Origin: Tubiluchus corallicola
Lineage: Eukaryota; Priapulida; Priapulimorpha; Priapulimorphida; Tubiluchidae
NCBI GenBank assembly: GCA_030141605.1
Contig: JAQGDQ010000147.1
Coordinates: forward strand, 310,001-374,000
Length of the DNA: 64,000 nt
Direction of reading: 5' to 3'
Position 1 is the first letter of the stretch. Every line of letters starts with the position of its first letter. Shown piece after piece: positions 1-15,164 of this stretch. The translations under genes were made by a program, and so were the position numbers. The notes under the pieces were generated by a model. The model ran no database searches. It was not told the origin of the DNA and saw nothing but the letters and a program-made list of their open reading frames with translations.

Positions 1-710
1 GACGTGATGTTGTTTATCTTAGCAACTATATAGTCGCAGGTCCTAAAAAGCATTTATGCTCTTTGTATGCTCTAATTACCAAAATATCCATAGATTCTTG
101 CAAAAATCTGCCTAAGAACTTACAATTAAAAAACGATTATTATAAGAACTGTATTTAAATGTGTGCGTAAATGCACTTATATCCAGCAACTTCAACCTCA
201 GTCATACCATAAGTCGCAGTTGCCGATTAAATTCATTTATACCAGATGCAATTCTTGTAGTAATCGCAATATTTTTTCCTTATTGCTGTAGTGACAATGT
301 GTAGTTTGTTTACATTAGCAACTATACGGTAGCACCTGTAGTAAATAACATTAAACCTCTTTGTATGCCGTAGTAATTAAATTATTGATAGAAAACTGTC
401 TGAAATTTGTATTTAGGAAAAAATATTGTGAATCGCCTCTAAAAGAAATGCATACATGAGTTTAACCGGCATCATCAATTTATGACACGGCTGAAGTTGA
501 AGTTGCTAGGTATAACTGCATTTATGCATCTATTTTAGATGCATTTGTTATAATAACTGCGTTTTTCCTAATTGTAAGTTTTTCTACATTTTTTGCAAGA
601 AACTATAGCCATTTTGATAACGAGAGCAAGCAAAGAGCATAAATGGTTTTTAGCAGTTGCCAGTATATAGTCGCCAAGGTAAACAATTATCACATCGTTG
701 CTATAGCAAC
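1..710. repeat. Large imperfect inverted repeat with a third internal copy
   Basis: Bases about 4-210 match the reverse complement of about 486-709. Shared blocks include catttatgctctttg, ttcttgcaaaaa, acttacaatta and agcaacttcaac. A third, more diverged copy lies at about 294-440 in the same orientation as the left arm, with gtttgtttacattagcaact and ctctttgtatgc. The arms are about 200 bases and the spacer about 275 bases. This is what a foldback or MITE-type DNA element looks like, or a nested insertion of one element into another. The left arm starts at the window edge, so the element may extend beyond it. No transposase reading frame is present in the spacer. Confidence 0.7.
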
Positions 711-1327
711 TTATGCTTCTCCGGTGTGTTAAGATTTGTTGTTAGTTCACAAAAGTAAAAATCTAGATTTCCCAAACTATTTTAAGCCTAACTTTGTTAT
801 CTATGCTGTTGCTAAGAAAAACAGTAGTCATGGCTAGCAAATTATGTCAAACAATTTATATTTATAGCCAAAAACAGTAACCTAGGCTAGGCGGCATTAG
901 ATGTCAAAAGCTAGCAATGATACTGCTGGCTAAAGCTAACCTGTGTGGGACGGTTAAACTTGAGCCGAAATAAGTGCTTCATTTGCATAAGGAGAGATGT
1001 GAGATTTTGATCTCAGGTAAAGGTAGCATTTTTTAATGTAGAACTATAGACCACTGAGAAAATTACAGAGGTATTGTGCCCTCTAAAAAGTGCTAAGATG
1101 ATTGTCTGGCTCATGACATGAGGTAGAGCCGTAAATATAAATGCAGCTTTGTAGTTTGTGATAAATTGCGGACGACTATAGACAATTGGTGACATTCCTA
1201 AAAGAATAATGACTTTTTCCGTTTACGTCTCACCAAGGAATTCGAATTGAATTCCACAAAGCTAGACGTATATATTGAATTACCTCTGCCCAGAAAAGTT
1301 CTATCAATGTCCATTGTGTGTGTGAAG
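711..1327. other. Non-coding, no feature recognised
   Basis: AT-rich sequence with only short chance reading frames on both strands. No domain, splice-bounded open frame or repeat structure was seen here. Confidence 0.5.
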
Positions 1328-1474
1328 ATCACCTCACCATATTCACCTCAGCTCACCTTCCCTCACTTCATTTCACATTACCTTACTTCACTTTACTTCA
1401 TGTCACCTCATCTTACCTCGCCTCTCATCATCTCGCCTCACCTCACCTCACATCACCTCACCTCACCTCACTTC
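1328..1474. repeat. Degenerate pentanucleotide (cctca/acttc) tract
   Basis: A run built from diverged copies of cctca, with variants such as acttc and cctta, becoming most regular at its right end (1436-1473). The open frame across it encodes only Ser/Pro/His/Thr repeats and is not taken as a gene. Confidence 0.8.
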
Positions 1475-2660
1475 TTGTAAGATTATGAAATAGTTCAAAA
1501 AATTGTTTTTGATATCGAAGTCCTATAAGAATCGCATTTCAGGTTCAGATAAATTTATTTATCATTTGTAATACACGAAAAATCAAGTACATAGCAAAAT
1601 AAGTTATTAGTAGTCAGAGAAAGGGTGGCGAAAAAACCCTAGAGGTTAGCAAATCAGCAACGCTTTTTAGTTAAAGCTAGTACAAGAAAATCTAACGACG
1701 GACTTAAGCTGGGATAAAGAGACTGTTTCTGGTTTGTAATGGTTTAAAATAAGGTTATATGATAATACAAGAGACAAACCTGCACTAAAAAATAAAAACT
1801 GATATTGAAAAAACTGTGTAAAGTGTTAAATGCAAGTATGCAGTGTCTTTATTATAAGAACTTCCGTATCGGTCTGTCTGAGGCTACTGATTATACACGG
1901 TTTAAGAAAACTCAAGATTACATAAAATACCAAGTTAGTATCAGTAACATTTTCCTTGTGTGTTGTATTATATTCTGATATTCGGATTTTCTACAGCAAA
2001 TGAGGATAAGTAGCCAATTTGTAATAAAGCTTTTATTGTGTTCATCCAGGTCATAATGAAGTGCTGTGCTTTTATTGTGATACTGCACATTTTAATCAAA
2101 AACCTTTCTACGCCGAAACAGCCGTAAGCGAAGCCGTAAAATCTGTTTCTAAGAAAATTGCTCTAAAACAGCGACAGATCAATTGATTTTCTGTCTTAAT
2201 CTTATGTGGCTAAGCTGTTGGTATATATTATAAAGGCTTAATAGCCGGGCATCCAAACTGCATGAGTTAAGTGCTTCTATTACAGAAGCATTTCAGTTAA
2301 TTTTGTCACAAGAGGCAGGCGAGTACACACATGTGGGCAATTACAAAACTGGACTGAGGATTTTAATAACACAAGACTGAAACTAGGATTGAATATGACG
2401 ATAACTGATAATAATAATTAATTAGTGAATAACTGAGTGAATGTGATTCGGTGCGTCAGCACTTTTAGCTACAAACTGAAAATGCTAAGGAGAAATGAAA
2501 ATTCCTTCAATGGCAGTAGTGGGAATGAAAAATAAGCTGCATTTTGAAAAAGACAACTTAAAAAATAAAACTGACCTCAGATTTCAAGGTATCTCCAAGT
2601 CAAAGAAATTGAGGGAATAATTGTGTTTGAAATGTTTACACCGTAATCAATTGGGCTTAC
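1475..2660. other. Non-coding, no feature recognised
   Basis: About 1.2 kb without a supported gene. Reading frames are short on both strands and no repeat stands out. Confidence 0.5.
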
Positions 2661-2898
2661 ATTAACAAGATCACGACAACGACGATGACAACAACAACAA
2701 CAACAACAGGATTAGTAGGTACATCGCTTAACCGTTCTATAATTTAACAATTCCTCTTCTTCTTTCTCCTCTTCTTCTTCCGGTTCTTTCTCTATTTCTT
2801 ATTAGTTTGTAAATGTTAATCTCATCTTCATCCGCTTTCTCCTCCTCCTTATGATCGTGATCATCGCTGTCGCATCATCATCGTTGTCATCGACTCGC

Positions 2899-2909
2899 CA
2901 TCAACATCG

Positions 2910-2959
<50 letters not shown>

Positions 2960-2992
2960 GTCGTCATCATCGTCATCGTCATCGTCATCGTT
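2899..2992. repeat. (CAT)n microsatellite with CGT interruptions
   Basis: A trinucleotide array of about 15 uninterrupted CAT units followed by CGT/CAT mixtures. It creates a poly-His frame on the plus strand and a poly-Asp frame on the minus strand, neither of which has flanking coding sequence. Confidence 0.95.
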
Positions 2993-5009
2993 ACCGATTT
3001 CAACGACATTGGCGTCTAATGCTGTTAGGGTGATCATCATATTGTAGTGACCTAAAAGTGTCATTTTTTTACAATGAATACTTACCTATCCCATGTGCCC
3101 TTGTTGTTTTCTTCGATATTTATAACTTGAAGGCAAGATGTTGTGTGTTCAGATTACAATAAATCATCTTATCCGTGTTAAAGTCACCGTTTTCGAATAA
3201 ATCACGAAACGGCATAATTAGTATATATATATATATATATACATGTATTATGTATGCACTACATTTATTGAGGGCTTGAGAAAACAATGTTTAAGTCACA
3301 ACTTTTCTGTCAAAATTTGTTTCCTTTGCTTGGCCTTGCTGTATTTCAGTTATTACAACACGTGAAGCCAACGTATTACACTGTCACAAAGTAGCATTGA
3401 GACCAGATGGTTATGTTCAGTGCCTTTCTGCTGTTTAAAGGCACTGCGCAAATACGGATTGCGCAAACTCGTTGATTTAACCTGTGCCAAATTAGGCACG
3501 CATAGACAGCTTAGAATAATACAGGCAAGTCGCAATGCTGAACACTAAATGTTATTTCGTTCACTCACAAGTGCCAATTACCGAAATCTAGCAAATTTAA
3601 GAAGAGTGAAATTTGGCTTGCAAAACTTCCCAATTTCTATAGTTTGTTGTGCTTGTTGGCTATAATGTGATCAGCTGCAAATAAATAAACAAAAAGAAAC
3701 TATAAAGACACTTTGTTCTTGGGACTGCAAGCATGGAACAGTTGCTGCAGATTCAATTGTCAAGAGTCAATACTGTTGCATTAAACTCATGAAATGGCTT
3801 CAACACATCAACTCATTATTCTGGTGTTTAGGTTGATAGGTTTTGTCTATCCTATATTGTGCTTCTCAGAGTCGTCTAAGAGTCGAGTTGATTTGTTAAT
3901 AGTTTTGCAGATACGCCTAACCCGGGTGGTTTTTCTGATTAAGTGCTATGTTTTTGCAATAGCTTTTGTACAATAGCAGTTGTGTAATAGCCTTTGCCGA
4001 AAAAGCATTCGCCTATAAAATAATTTATCGATTGAAAACAGACAGTCATTTCTTTCTCCATTTGCTTTTAGAATGAGGAGTTCGTACGTACTAAATCAGT
4101 ATGCCCCAATTTAAATAATGATAGAAGGAAACAGATTTCAACAAATAGATTCATTGCCAATTTTGCACAACTAAAAAGGTGATTTGTTTTCCAGGAATAT
4201 TATTGATAACCGTTCATATAGCTGTAACAGTTCGATCGAGAGTCCCTACCATTATGTTTTGATTTTTTGAGTCCTAAAACTATGACGGACACAGAACATT
4301 ATTATTGGATTAGCTCTGTTATTACCAGCGTATATTATTATAGCTCACATAACCCAAGAATTACACGCCACCCCTAAACCTGCTATTATATACAATGACA
4401 TGTTTCATAAACTCGGATCAGGTCATCCATCCAGTGGCATTCTCCTCAAATTGTTACTATGCTACATAAAGTCCGCTAAACGTTACGCTGAATTGTGTAT
4501 GTGTAATTTTATTTTGAGTTACTTTGCAAACTTTGCGTGCGTTTTCAATCAACTATCTCTTATTAAACAATTTATATTTGGAATCAACTGTATGGATTGC
4601 TGTACATTGGGATTGTTTCCACGATTTTATTAGTTCTACAGGTATTGGGTTTTGGAATTGAGTATCGTTTATTGAACAACTTATGCTTTTGTATGGACTT
4701 ATGGCGTGATGTACATTGAGGAATATATTGTCTCTGTTATCGTGTCTGTTATATTGGGTTTTATAGATTTTAATTAGTCAATTAACGAACAACATGTATT
4801 TTTGAATTAATATCAAAATGTTATGGATGATGTACCATTCAATTAACTATTTGTGTAATTATATTCTAGAACTAATTGTATGCTTAATTGTATATATCTG
4901 CCCGCAACTAAAATGTACCACATTTTTCCTCCACTGCATGTAGTGTAAATACTGTTATCAGCTATACTGTGTCGTAAATCCACTTAAAATAAATAAATAA
5001 ATATGTATA

Positions 5010-5106
5010 TATATATATGTGTGTGTGTGTGTGCGTGCGTGCGTGCGTGTGTGTGTGTGTGTGTGTGCGTGTGTGCGTGCGTGCGTACGTGTGTGTGTGT
5101 GTGTGA
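5010..5106. repeat. (TG)n microsatellite with CG interruptions, preceded by (TA)n
   Basis: Alternating TG units interrupted by tgcgtgcgtgcg blocks. It follows a short tatatatata run at 5004-5018. The alternating purine-pyrimidine composition is of the Z-DNA-prone type. No gene spans it. Confidence 0.95.
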
Positions 5107-7840
5107 AGTTCAGTTTTGAATATTACATATTTATAATAATATTTTAATGTGAAGATGATTATCAAAATTATGCTCCTATATAACACGGTATGTGAAAACG
5201 ACATTTAAGAATTGTGTTTGTGTAACAGCATGTTGATAAAAATAACGTTTAAGCATGCTGGAGTAATACAATCATGATGAAAATGACGTTATGAGTTATA
5301 TTTTTACATTTGTTTAAGGATGTAAATGTGGTAATTAGAGTATACAACATGGTTTCGTGAAATAATGAAAACGTGAACTCACTTGTTAAAACGTAAATAA
5401 ATAAGTAAACGTTACACGGACATTTTAGTGTTATTTCACCTTTCATTAGCACATAGAAATAAGAGCAATGAGTTGATTTGATTTTGGCATTTCAGTAGTT
5501 CGCCATCTGACAAAACCAGTCATTAATGGTTGCGATCTAGCATGATCCATTAGTTTGATTGCTCGTTTCGATCTTCATAAAAAGACAGGATGAAATATAA
5601 TTTACAGAATTAGTTAATGCAAGTGCAACGTAATTGCTAATTTTGGCCAGTTGGGTTACTCAGATTTATTATTATTATAATTTCGCCAGTTTAGTTGCCT
5701 CAAAACTAAAACAAGTGGCAGCCCACATTCAAGGCCCTTGAGTACAATAATCATGGAATACTTACAATAACTGAGTACGTTTATTATAGAATGACTCGAA
5801 GTCTTAAGCAATTGAGGAACTGTTCCTGACGTCCAAGAATTTTCCTATGATAATCAAAATTCACCTCCAAAAATGACTACTTTTATGCCGCAGGTTGCTT
5901 AAGTAAACACGAGCTAGGAAACTCCTCATTCAGTAGGAGTTCATTTTGCACAGTTGCTCGGCAGAATTCATCACATAAAATGGAGCAACGCTGTTCTGAG
6001 AAACGCTGCAGCTTTGAACGTAATCCCCTGCCGATTTATGGCGTTATAATGCGGCATTTATAAAACACGATTAATGTTATTCAACGCTTCGCAAGCGCAA
6101 AGCAACTACTGGAACTTTATATCACGCAAATAAACGTAAAACGTATTGGGTATGACGAAAAATCGACAGTGGCAGCGAGGCGAATAAACAACGAGGGATT
6201 TACGTGTGCAGAACAAGCTAATTTGTTCTAGTCTAGGTTTGTAAACGGGATGTCTTTGTAAGCCATTTATTAAAAATGTTTCTTGAGTGCTGACACCTAC
6301 ATTGTTCACAAATGGCTTCTAATACACACTCTATTTACCATCATTTTTCATCCGTTTTTTCTGTCAAAAAGTTTCTACATTTGTCAAATTGGTTTTTAAG
6401 GTTTAAGATTTAGTTTTCGAAAATTTTTATACAAACACAAAAACATTGCTGTAAGTTTATAAATTTATTTTGCCATTGTGGTCGTTCCTGTCATGTCACG
6501 GATCAGTGGCGAGTTTCATGCGGCCAGATTTTGGACAACCCAGTTGACGAGAATGTAAAATTTTGAAAACCCACTAATTGTCTAGGCTTCACATCCTAGC
6601 CGTGTAATTGCCTGTCAGCGTGTGTTAGTAAGTTGTAAGTACAAGTATACCTATAAAGAAAAATAAGTAATTATTGTTATACACTGGGAATAGGAAATAG
6701 TTGGAACTTGGAATGGTGTTTCTCTTTTATTTCCAGACAAAATTCAAGTTGGACTAGTTAAAATTGTTACTGAAAATCGATATTAAGGCGAGCATGTTAG
6801 TGTAATGAAGATTTCTAGCAGTTGTTCAATTCTTAGCTAATTTTTATGTAGTTCTGCAGTTCTGTGTCCATTACTAGTTTTTCCATTGCTAACTGGTCAG
6901 TCAATATCCGTTTTCAGTAAAAAGAAGCCATGACCTTTTTTGTTGCTTCACATCGCTGTCTTCCTTTTCTGCAATCAGTGCAAGACTAATTTCATTTTTG
7001 CTTAAGAGATCCCAACTTAATATTATTACATCTCTCTAGTTCAGTGTCCATTTGAGGTTCTATTAAGTATACCGAGTAACCTTGATTGCCGTACTTATAG
7101 TTACAAAAGGTTCTTAATCCTCTAGTATTTCCTGTGAAGTATCTTTTTTCCATACAATTTTCCTCCTGAAGTTCCTGAACATTTTTTCAGTGATGTATTA
7201 ATTGTGGTTTGAGAAAGGTCGGCACGAATGAACTCCAGAGCACTCAGATAATATTCAACATTTATAGGATAATTACTATGCATACAATACACCACAGTAA
7301 CAAAACAATAATGCAAGATAAATACAATAATTTAAAGAAAAGATAGAATATCAAACCTTGATGTAAAGGCGCAATGGAACAACGAAAGCATAGTTTAGGA
7401 TTTTTAATTTAATGGGTAAAAACTTATTACAGGAGCACACAGTCATCACAGTTAAAATACTCAGAAAATTATTTGTACATCCATTTGGCTTTTTTTTGTT
7501 GAGTATTCGGCTTTGCTGTATATATCTTTTACAATGAGAAACATTTTGCTGTTTATGCTGTGTTTTGCTAATTTGTTCAATAACCACTTCGCCAAACGCT
7601 GTCCAATGTACGTTTAATGTCGAAGAAACATGTATATAGTTGACCTTTATCTGCTTTAACTTGTTCACCGACTGTTGTTTTTATGTTACTAAATTACGTT
7701 TCTTTTCTCCATTTCTCTAAGTGTTCGCGTAGTCGTTCATTGAGAATTTTTGTAAAAGTTTACTTAGACAGCTTGCGCTAGTAATGCCTCGAAAATTTTC
7801 TGGGTCTTTTTATTTCCACTTTGATTATTCGGTAATATTA
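5107..7840. other. Intergenic, no supported gene
   Basis: About 2.7 kb. The longest open frame is 105 codons on the minus strand (7351-7668). It is Lys/Asn/Leu-rich, has no recognisable motif and no splice-bounded partner, and fits chance in AT-rich DNA. Confidence 0.5.
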
Positions 7841-9235
<1,395 letters not shown>

Positions 9236-9480
9236 ATCTTCGTCTGATATACTCGTATAGTGGTTTGATACTTAGATATGAAATTGTTCGATTGTCGGTA
9301 TTTGTGTAATAAATACTCGAATTGTCGATGCTTTCGTAGTGGAATTTTGTCACTTGAGTAGTGACGATTTAGACAACTGACATTACTTTGTATATTGAAC
9401 ACTCGCATAGTTGACACTTGGGTAAAGGATACTAGAATAGTTGTCGTTTAGGCCATGGACACTAGCATGCTACATATCAG
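9236..9480 (+). repeat. Degenerate 30-bp minisatellite, block 1
   Basis: Tandem copies of a unit built around atagttgacacttgggta. The clearest unit starts are at 9397, 9427 and 9457, exactly 30 bases apart. Units to the left are more eroded. The same unit occurs again about 900 bases to the right (10288-10490). Confidence 0.7.
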
Positions 9481-10287
9481 CGACCTTCGCCTGTCGAAAC
9501 GACTATCTACACTATCCTACTTAAGTGGCGTTTATGCAGCCTGTGAATGCGTTATTCTTTTTCCCCTAGCTATTTCCTATTGATTTTTCTCCGCAACTGT
9601 TCCGTATTAGAAAACGCATCCTCATCCGCATCCGCATCCTCACTCTACATAACGCCACTTTAGTTGTTGACTAAGGCGCCGGTTGTTATTAGAAACTTAC
9701 TTTCATCACGAGCAGGAGACGTGTATTGAAAGCAGTTGCTTAAGTTGAACTTAATTGTGAAAGAAGCATCCATTTGCATACTCACGCACCACTTAATCAA
9801 AGTATCTGCACACATCACACATACAGAGATTCACTTACTGATGACCATCGTGTATCATGTTGTCTTTATCGTGTAACCCGTTTTCATCTCTCATTTGTCA
9901 TTATCGGTGATCAAAGTCACGTTCGCTGGGAGGGACGAATTGTCAAATTGTTGCAATATTCGTGTAGAGAATTAGTGGTAAATCCTGAGTTTGCTGTTGA
10001 GTTTGCACATAAAAGTTTTTAATAAATCTTGTGAATATTATGAAAAACAAATCTTTTGTCATTTTTTTCAGCTGCGATTTTAATTGGACACCTAACAAAG
10101 AATTGATTTGAGGTTACGAACGAATAGAGATATTCTTTCCACTAGATATTAAATGGAGATGGCTTTAATCCTCAATGATAGCCAGGTAGTCAGTATAAGC
10201 TAGAAAACAGAAGATTTTTCTCTAATGATTTTAATGTAGTAAAGGTAATAAAATTAACCAAATGAGTAATCAGCTGGACCACTTACG

Positions 10288-10490
10288 TTGGTGTAGAAAG
10301 TTAAGTTGGTGATACATGGACAGCTAACACCTACGTAGTAGTGAATCTTCAGTAAATTGACACCTGGCCTGGGTAACGGAAACTTGCCTAGTTTACACCT
10401 GAGAAGTGGAAACTTGGGTAAGTGACACTTGGATAGGGGAAAGCTGGATGACTGACAATTTCGTAACGGAAACTTCGATAATTGACACTT
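10288..10490 (+). repeat. Degenerate 30-bp minisatellite, block 2
   Basis: Units starting at about 10318, 10348, 10378, 10408, 10438 and 10468 share ggaaacttgg and gacacttg cores in a strict 30-base period. Because 30 is a multiple of three, the plus-strand frame across it shows a weak ten-residue periodicity. That is a by-product of the repeat, not evidence of a protein. Related to the block at 9236-9480 in the same orientation. Confidence 0.75.
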
Positions 10491-13400
10491 GTCTTTTTCT
10501 GTTTCCTATATGTTCATTGCCTCATTGCACAACCTTGCTAACAACTGGCCAAGTGTCCACTTTGTATATTCTGTCCAAGCAAGCAGTAAGTGAAGCAACA
10601 GTCTTCCGTCGAAATGTTCTACTGCCAAATGCCGATTCCCAAATTATGATTATCATTTTTTTGCTGCTCACACGATCCTTATTTCTTGAATGCATGTGCA
10701 ATACTGCTGTCTGACGAGTTGTCTTTACTGGTTGACTTTAATAGTCTCTCAGCGATGCTAATGATTCCGTAACGCTCACACATGGTTTGAGAAGGGTAAC
10801 ACGTTAGCGAGAGGCTATTACGCTTTCTAAGTTTTAATAGTAAGTGAACAGTAAACTAAAGTGGTTGCGGTTATCTCTGTGAATTCTCTAATCACCATTT
10901 ATTATAAATGCCTGTGGCTGTTAGCGGTTTAGTGTTTAACTAGAGTTTTTTAGCACTACAAAGCGAGTATTAATTGCATTTTATGATTAACGCGGCGCCT
11001 ACAAAACACTTTTAATCATCATTATTTAAAGAAGATCCTCTGAGTGATGAGACGCTATCTATTTCTTATTCAGACTACAATTCAGGCACAAATTGCGAAG
11101 AATAATTACCAGTATTTATCATATCTTTGCGATAAAAATGCAGCATTAATTAAACTAAACGTTCTGCGAGTCGCTCGTTAGTAAATGGCTTCATTATGGC
11201 TGCGCGTTTAAGTAAAATTACAATAGATAATTGACAAGATTTGCATGTGAAGTGGATTCCATTTCTTTTTGGATCCTTGTGTGACTCAAGTCTCAACCTA
11301 ATGACGAAATTTCCGAAGGAAAGTTCTTGGTATAAGATTTGTTGTGTGTTTTTGTTTTACAATGAGGACTAAAAGGAACAAATGCTTTGAATCGAGTAGG
11401 GAAAGAGTTATGTGCAATAGTGAGAATCGTCAAAAATCAATTGTTAGCTCGCCTTTTGCGAATCACGCAAGCACTATAAATATTGCAAAGGATATCGGTA
11501 AGAGTTTCTAAAAATGTCACGTAATTTGGATTTTTGAGCCCTTATTCTTATGTGCTTATCAGTTTCAAACCACTAACGTGATTAAAATAATAACAATACT
11601 GCTGCTGATGAACAGCGATGATGATGATGATGACAAAGGTGACGATGATGACCACGATGGTCATGATGGCAAAAGTGTTGCTTGTCGTGAGATGCTGATG
11701 CTGAAGTAATGGCGTTAGTTATGGAAGTGAGAAAAGGTGACGAATTGAGGTGATAAGGACAGTGACAGTAATAGCAGTGATTGAGGTGACGTGATTGTTG
11801 TAGCGGTAGCGATGTAGTTTGTGGTATAATAGGATAGACAAGTGGCAATGACATTTCAAATGGCTGATTTTCACTGGTGGTGTGGTGGCAGTAACGATGA
11901 CAGTAACGACTGCCATTACAGAAAAGTATATGATGCAAGGCTTGAAAAACACAGAATTGTATTTTTACATTACTAGTCGTCATCCGTCGTCTCAAATCTT
12001 CATTCAATCACAGGGTACAACCTTGCGTGACTCTTTCCAATTACGCACATACTGAGTCTTCGGCCGCAAATTGATCGAAGTTAATAAAGTTCGAGACGGA
12101 AAGGCACAAATATTCCGCGTTTAATGGATTGGCATCCTTCCTAGCACTGTGTAAGCTGTAACTCATCCTATGATTGAAACAGCACGCTTCAGTATCACAG
12201 CCGGCAAATATTAGCTATCAGTTTCGTGCTTAATTGAATAAGAAATGACCAAAGCCCTGCAAATGGGTGGAATTGTGGACATTTAAAGGCAGATGGGTTT
12301 TTAGGTTTGTTGCGTGCAATATGCGAGCCGTGTGAGGTAATTATTCGTTATAATATCAACTGCATCTGTGAAATTATAACCATTTAGGATCCTAGACAAA
12401 AATGCTAACAAAAATACAATATTTTGCTTTTGAAACGCCACGCATCTCCAAGACCTCCTAACAACTTACGAGTAAGTCCTGGGACAATTCTAACAATAAC
12501 AATAAGAAGCAATAGCAACAATCCCCCCACATCTACAGCGTTCAGGACAACGATTACGCTGGCGTTGGCGACCAAGACTGATAGCAACAACGTCTACCGG
12601 ACGCAACAACAACATGAACAACAATAGTAACAGCAGTAGCGTCAGTGGCAGTACCTAGCGCTAAACGCGTTCGGACGCACAAACTTTCGAAGAAAATCGT
12701 TCATAAGAACTTTAGTGAATCCGGCCACAAAACTTTGCCATTTCTGAATACTACTTTTAATGGACCCCTTTAAAGCGCCAGGTGAAAATTCAGCGCGGCT
12801 GTTTAGGAGTTTCAGAAGCTTTAACATTCGTTGAAACAAAATCAAATTTAATTGCAAGTCAATTATTTCGGGAAAAGGAGGTGGTAAAATTTTAACAAGA
12901 AAATACTTCTATAATGAGTAGCAACTGATAGGCAGTTTATCAAAGCCTTCCAATTATTCAGAAAATCTGCAAGGAGCGAAATCAATAAAACTCGTTCAGG
13001 AAAGCAATTGAACGGTAGCATGAGTTCATTAATTGCTTCTAGAATCCCATCTTCGTTCATTGCGTATTAATTAGCACCCTATACGCCTACACATGCCAGT
13101 GAGCCGTTGTGTGAATCACTTTTGATCGTCAAACACACAAACTTTACTCAAGTCAGTGACACCCTTATTTGAGTCAGTAACAATTTCTCCTCTTTTAACA
13201 CATGACTTCGTACCGTTTTATGCCTCCTTTTTAATACGGAAATGCTTGGGATATTACTAGTGTACCATTTAAGGAGTTTAAATACCGAGTATGCCACTTC
13301 GTGTTGTTTAACGAGGGTCATTAACAATTTGTGGCGTACTACATCGTCTTGGTTTTTTCTCGAAGTTGCTTCTTAACAATATGTTCACAAAAATTGTTCA

Positions 13401-13740
13401 CTAGAGCTTTGAAGACAATTTTTCCATTTTTTAACTGACCAATGTTAAATAACCGTGAACCTGGTCAGTAAATGAATGGCGACAGCCAGAAACGAGATGA
13501 ATGTTAAGATTTCCAACAAACTAATAGCCAAGCTACAGCTAGTGAAAAGTCACTTTTGGCGAGCGTTGAGATACCAAATTCGATTCGTTTTCTTGTAATC
13601 GCTTTTGCCAATTACTTATTACCGCTGGATATCTAATTTCCAGTTACGAAAACTATTGTTACTACATACATACATTATCACCTAGTGAAAGATTCATTTC
13701 AATTATATATATGATGACATCCTAAAATTGAGAGCGCAAG
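10491..13740. other. Intergenic, no supported gene
   Basis: Only short or low-complexity open frames. Around 11580-11960 diverged gat/gac/gtg triplets give a His/Cys-rich minus-strand frame of 141 codons that is judged to be repeat-derived. Confidence 0.5.
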
Positions 13741-13745
13741 TGACA

Positions 13746-13789
13746 GAAGAGGGAGAGAGAGAAGAGAGAGGGAGAGAGAGAGAGAGAGA
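13746..13789. repeat. (GA)n tract
   Basis: Purine run of ga/gga units, with one strand entirely purine over about 44 bases. Confidence 0.9.
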
Positions 13790-14740
13790 TGGTGGAGGCA
13801 AAGAAAAAGCGATGCAAAGAAAACATTAACAAGTCAGTGTAATTTTGCTAGACAAATCTAATCACATTCATAAAAGTTTACACACAGCATCACTAAACTT
13901 ATCGCACGGGATTTGAAAATTCGCAATATAAACGTTATGATTAAAACTGTCTATGACATATGTAGTTATAATTTCAAGGTAATGGAATAATAATAATTAA
14001 GAATAATAATTACAAGATATAAATTGTAAATTCTACAAGCTCCACAAAGCTTCTACAAATTCTACAAATTCCAAAATGCTAAGGCAAATGCTTTCTTTAT
14101 ATTTAATTTGTAATGAACACTTTCGTTATATAGAAGTTACGTATTTTTAAAAATCATATATTAAAAGAGTTGTCATGAGTGTGATTCTGGACTATTAGTA
14201 ATATGTAATATCATGTGCGCATGTGCACAAAGAACTCACCTATCTCTGTTTTTAAGTTTACTACAAAAATGAGCAGTTTTACAGTTTAACCTAGCTTTCG
14301 CATAATTATGCAGCTTTCTCAAGTTTAAACCAGCTTTCTCAAAGCATTTAAAAAATTGTTAAAATTCTTTAAAAACGAATTAAATTAAATAAAAATTACA
14401 GATAGCAGACAATTAAAAGCGTGTTTACAATTGCATGACTATTTACAATTAAGTTCAAGTTCACTATCGAAGCCTATTAAAAGCTATAAATGTGTAGAAT
14501 ACTCGAAAACTGGGTTTTCATATTGACCTTGGTAATAATGTCTTGGCTTTTCGTGATTCTCGTAAGTTTCTTTCTCAAAACCATAATTCACCTTTTCTTT
14601 TTGTGAAGAAATTACAGTGCTAACCTGATTTGCCTGAAAAGGTATTGAGTTTAAGTTTAAACAACGACATCTAGCAAAGTAACTAGATAGGCTAGTTTAG
14701 GTAGATGCATAGTAAAAAAGCAGCAATGTTAATAATTAAA

Positions 14741-14763
14741 AATCATCATCATCATCCATCACC

Positions 14764-14802
<39 letters not shown>

Positions 14803-15080
14803 CCATCACCATCACCATCACCATCACCATCACCATCACCATCACCATCCACCGTCACCGTCACCGTCACCGTCACCGTCACCGTCACCGTCACCGTCAC
14901 CGTCACCGTCACCGTCACCGTCACCGTCATCGTCGTCATCGTCATCAATATCATCATCATCAATATCATCATCTATATCATCATCATCACCATCACCATC
15001 ACCATCACCATCACCATCACCATCACCATCACCATCACCATCACCATCACCATCATCATCATCATCATCATCATCATCAT
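14741..15080. repeat. Compound CAT / CATCAC / CGTCAC microsatellite next to the transporter gene's 3' end
   Basis: About 340 bases made of blocks in one triplet register: cat, catcac, cgtcac, mixed cgtcat, catcac again, then cat. The left and right halves are roughly mirror-ordered. The array starts (from the gene's point of view) within about 85 bases of the stop codon of the SLC5-like gene, so it may be part of that gene's 3' UTR or lie just past it. Open frames across it (poly-His, Pro-Ser) are artefacts. Confidence 0.95.
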
Positions 15081-15145
15081 TGTCACTATCTCTATAGCTA
15101 TCGCTATCACATCACTATCACATCACTATCATTATCATTATTATT

Positions 15146-15151
15146 TTTATT
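15146..15151 (-). terminator. Candidate polyadenylation signal of the SLC5-like gene
   Basis: AATAAA on the minus strand, 13 bases past the TAA at 15167-15165. Its position just after the stop would give a very short 3' UTR ending before the triplet array. Motif and position only; cleavage is not shown. Confidence 0.4.
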
Positions 15152-15164
15152 GTTAATTTACTAA

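Noticed and set aside
2851-3064. Poly-His (plus) and poly-Asp (minus) open frames
   Set aside because: Both come from the CAT microsatellite at 2899-2992 and have no coding flanks.
14705-15097. His/Pro/Ser repeat protein
   Set aside because: Triplet array artefact next to the transporter's 3' end on the opposite strand.
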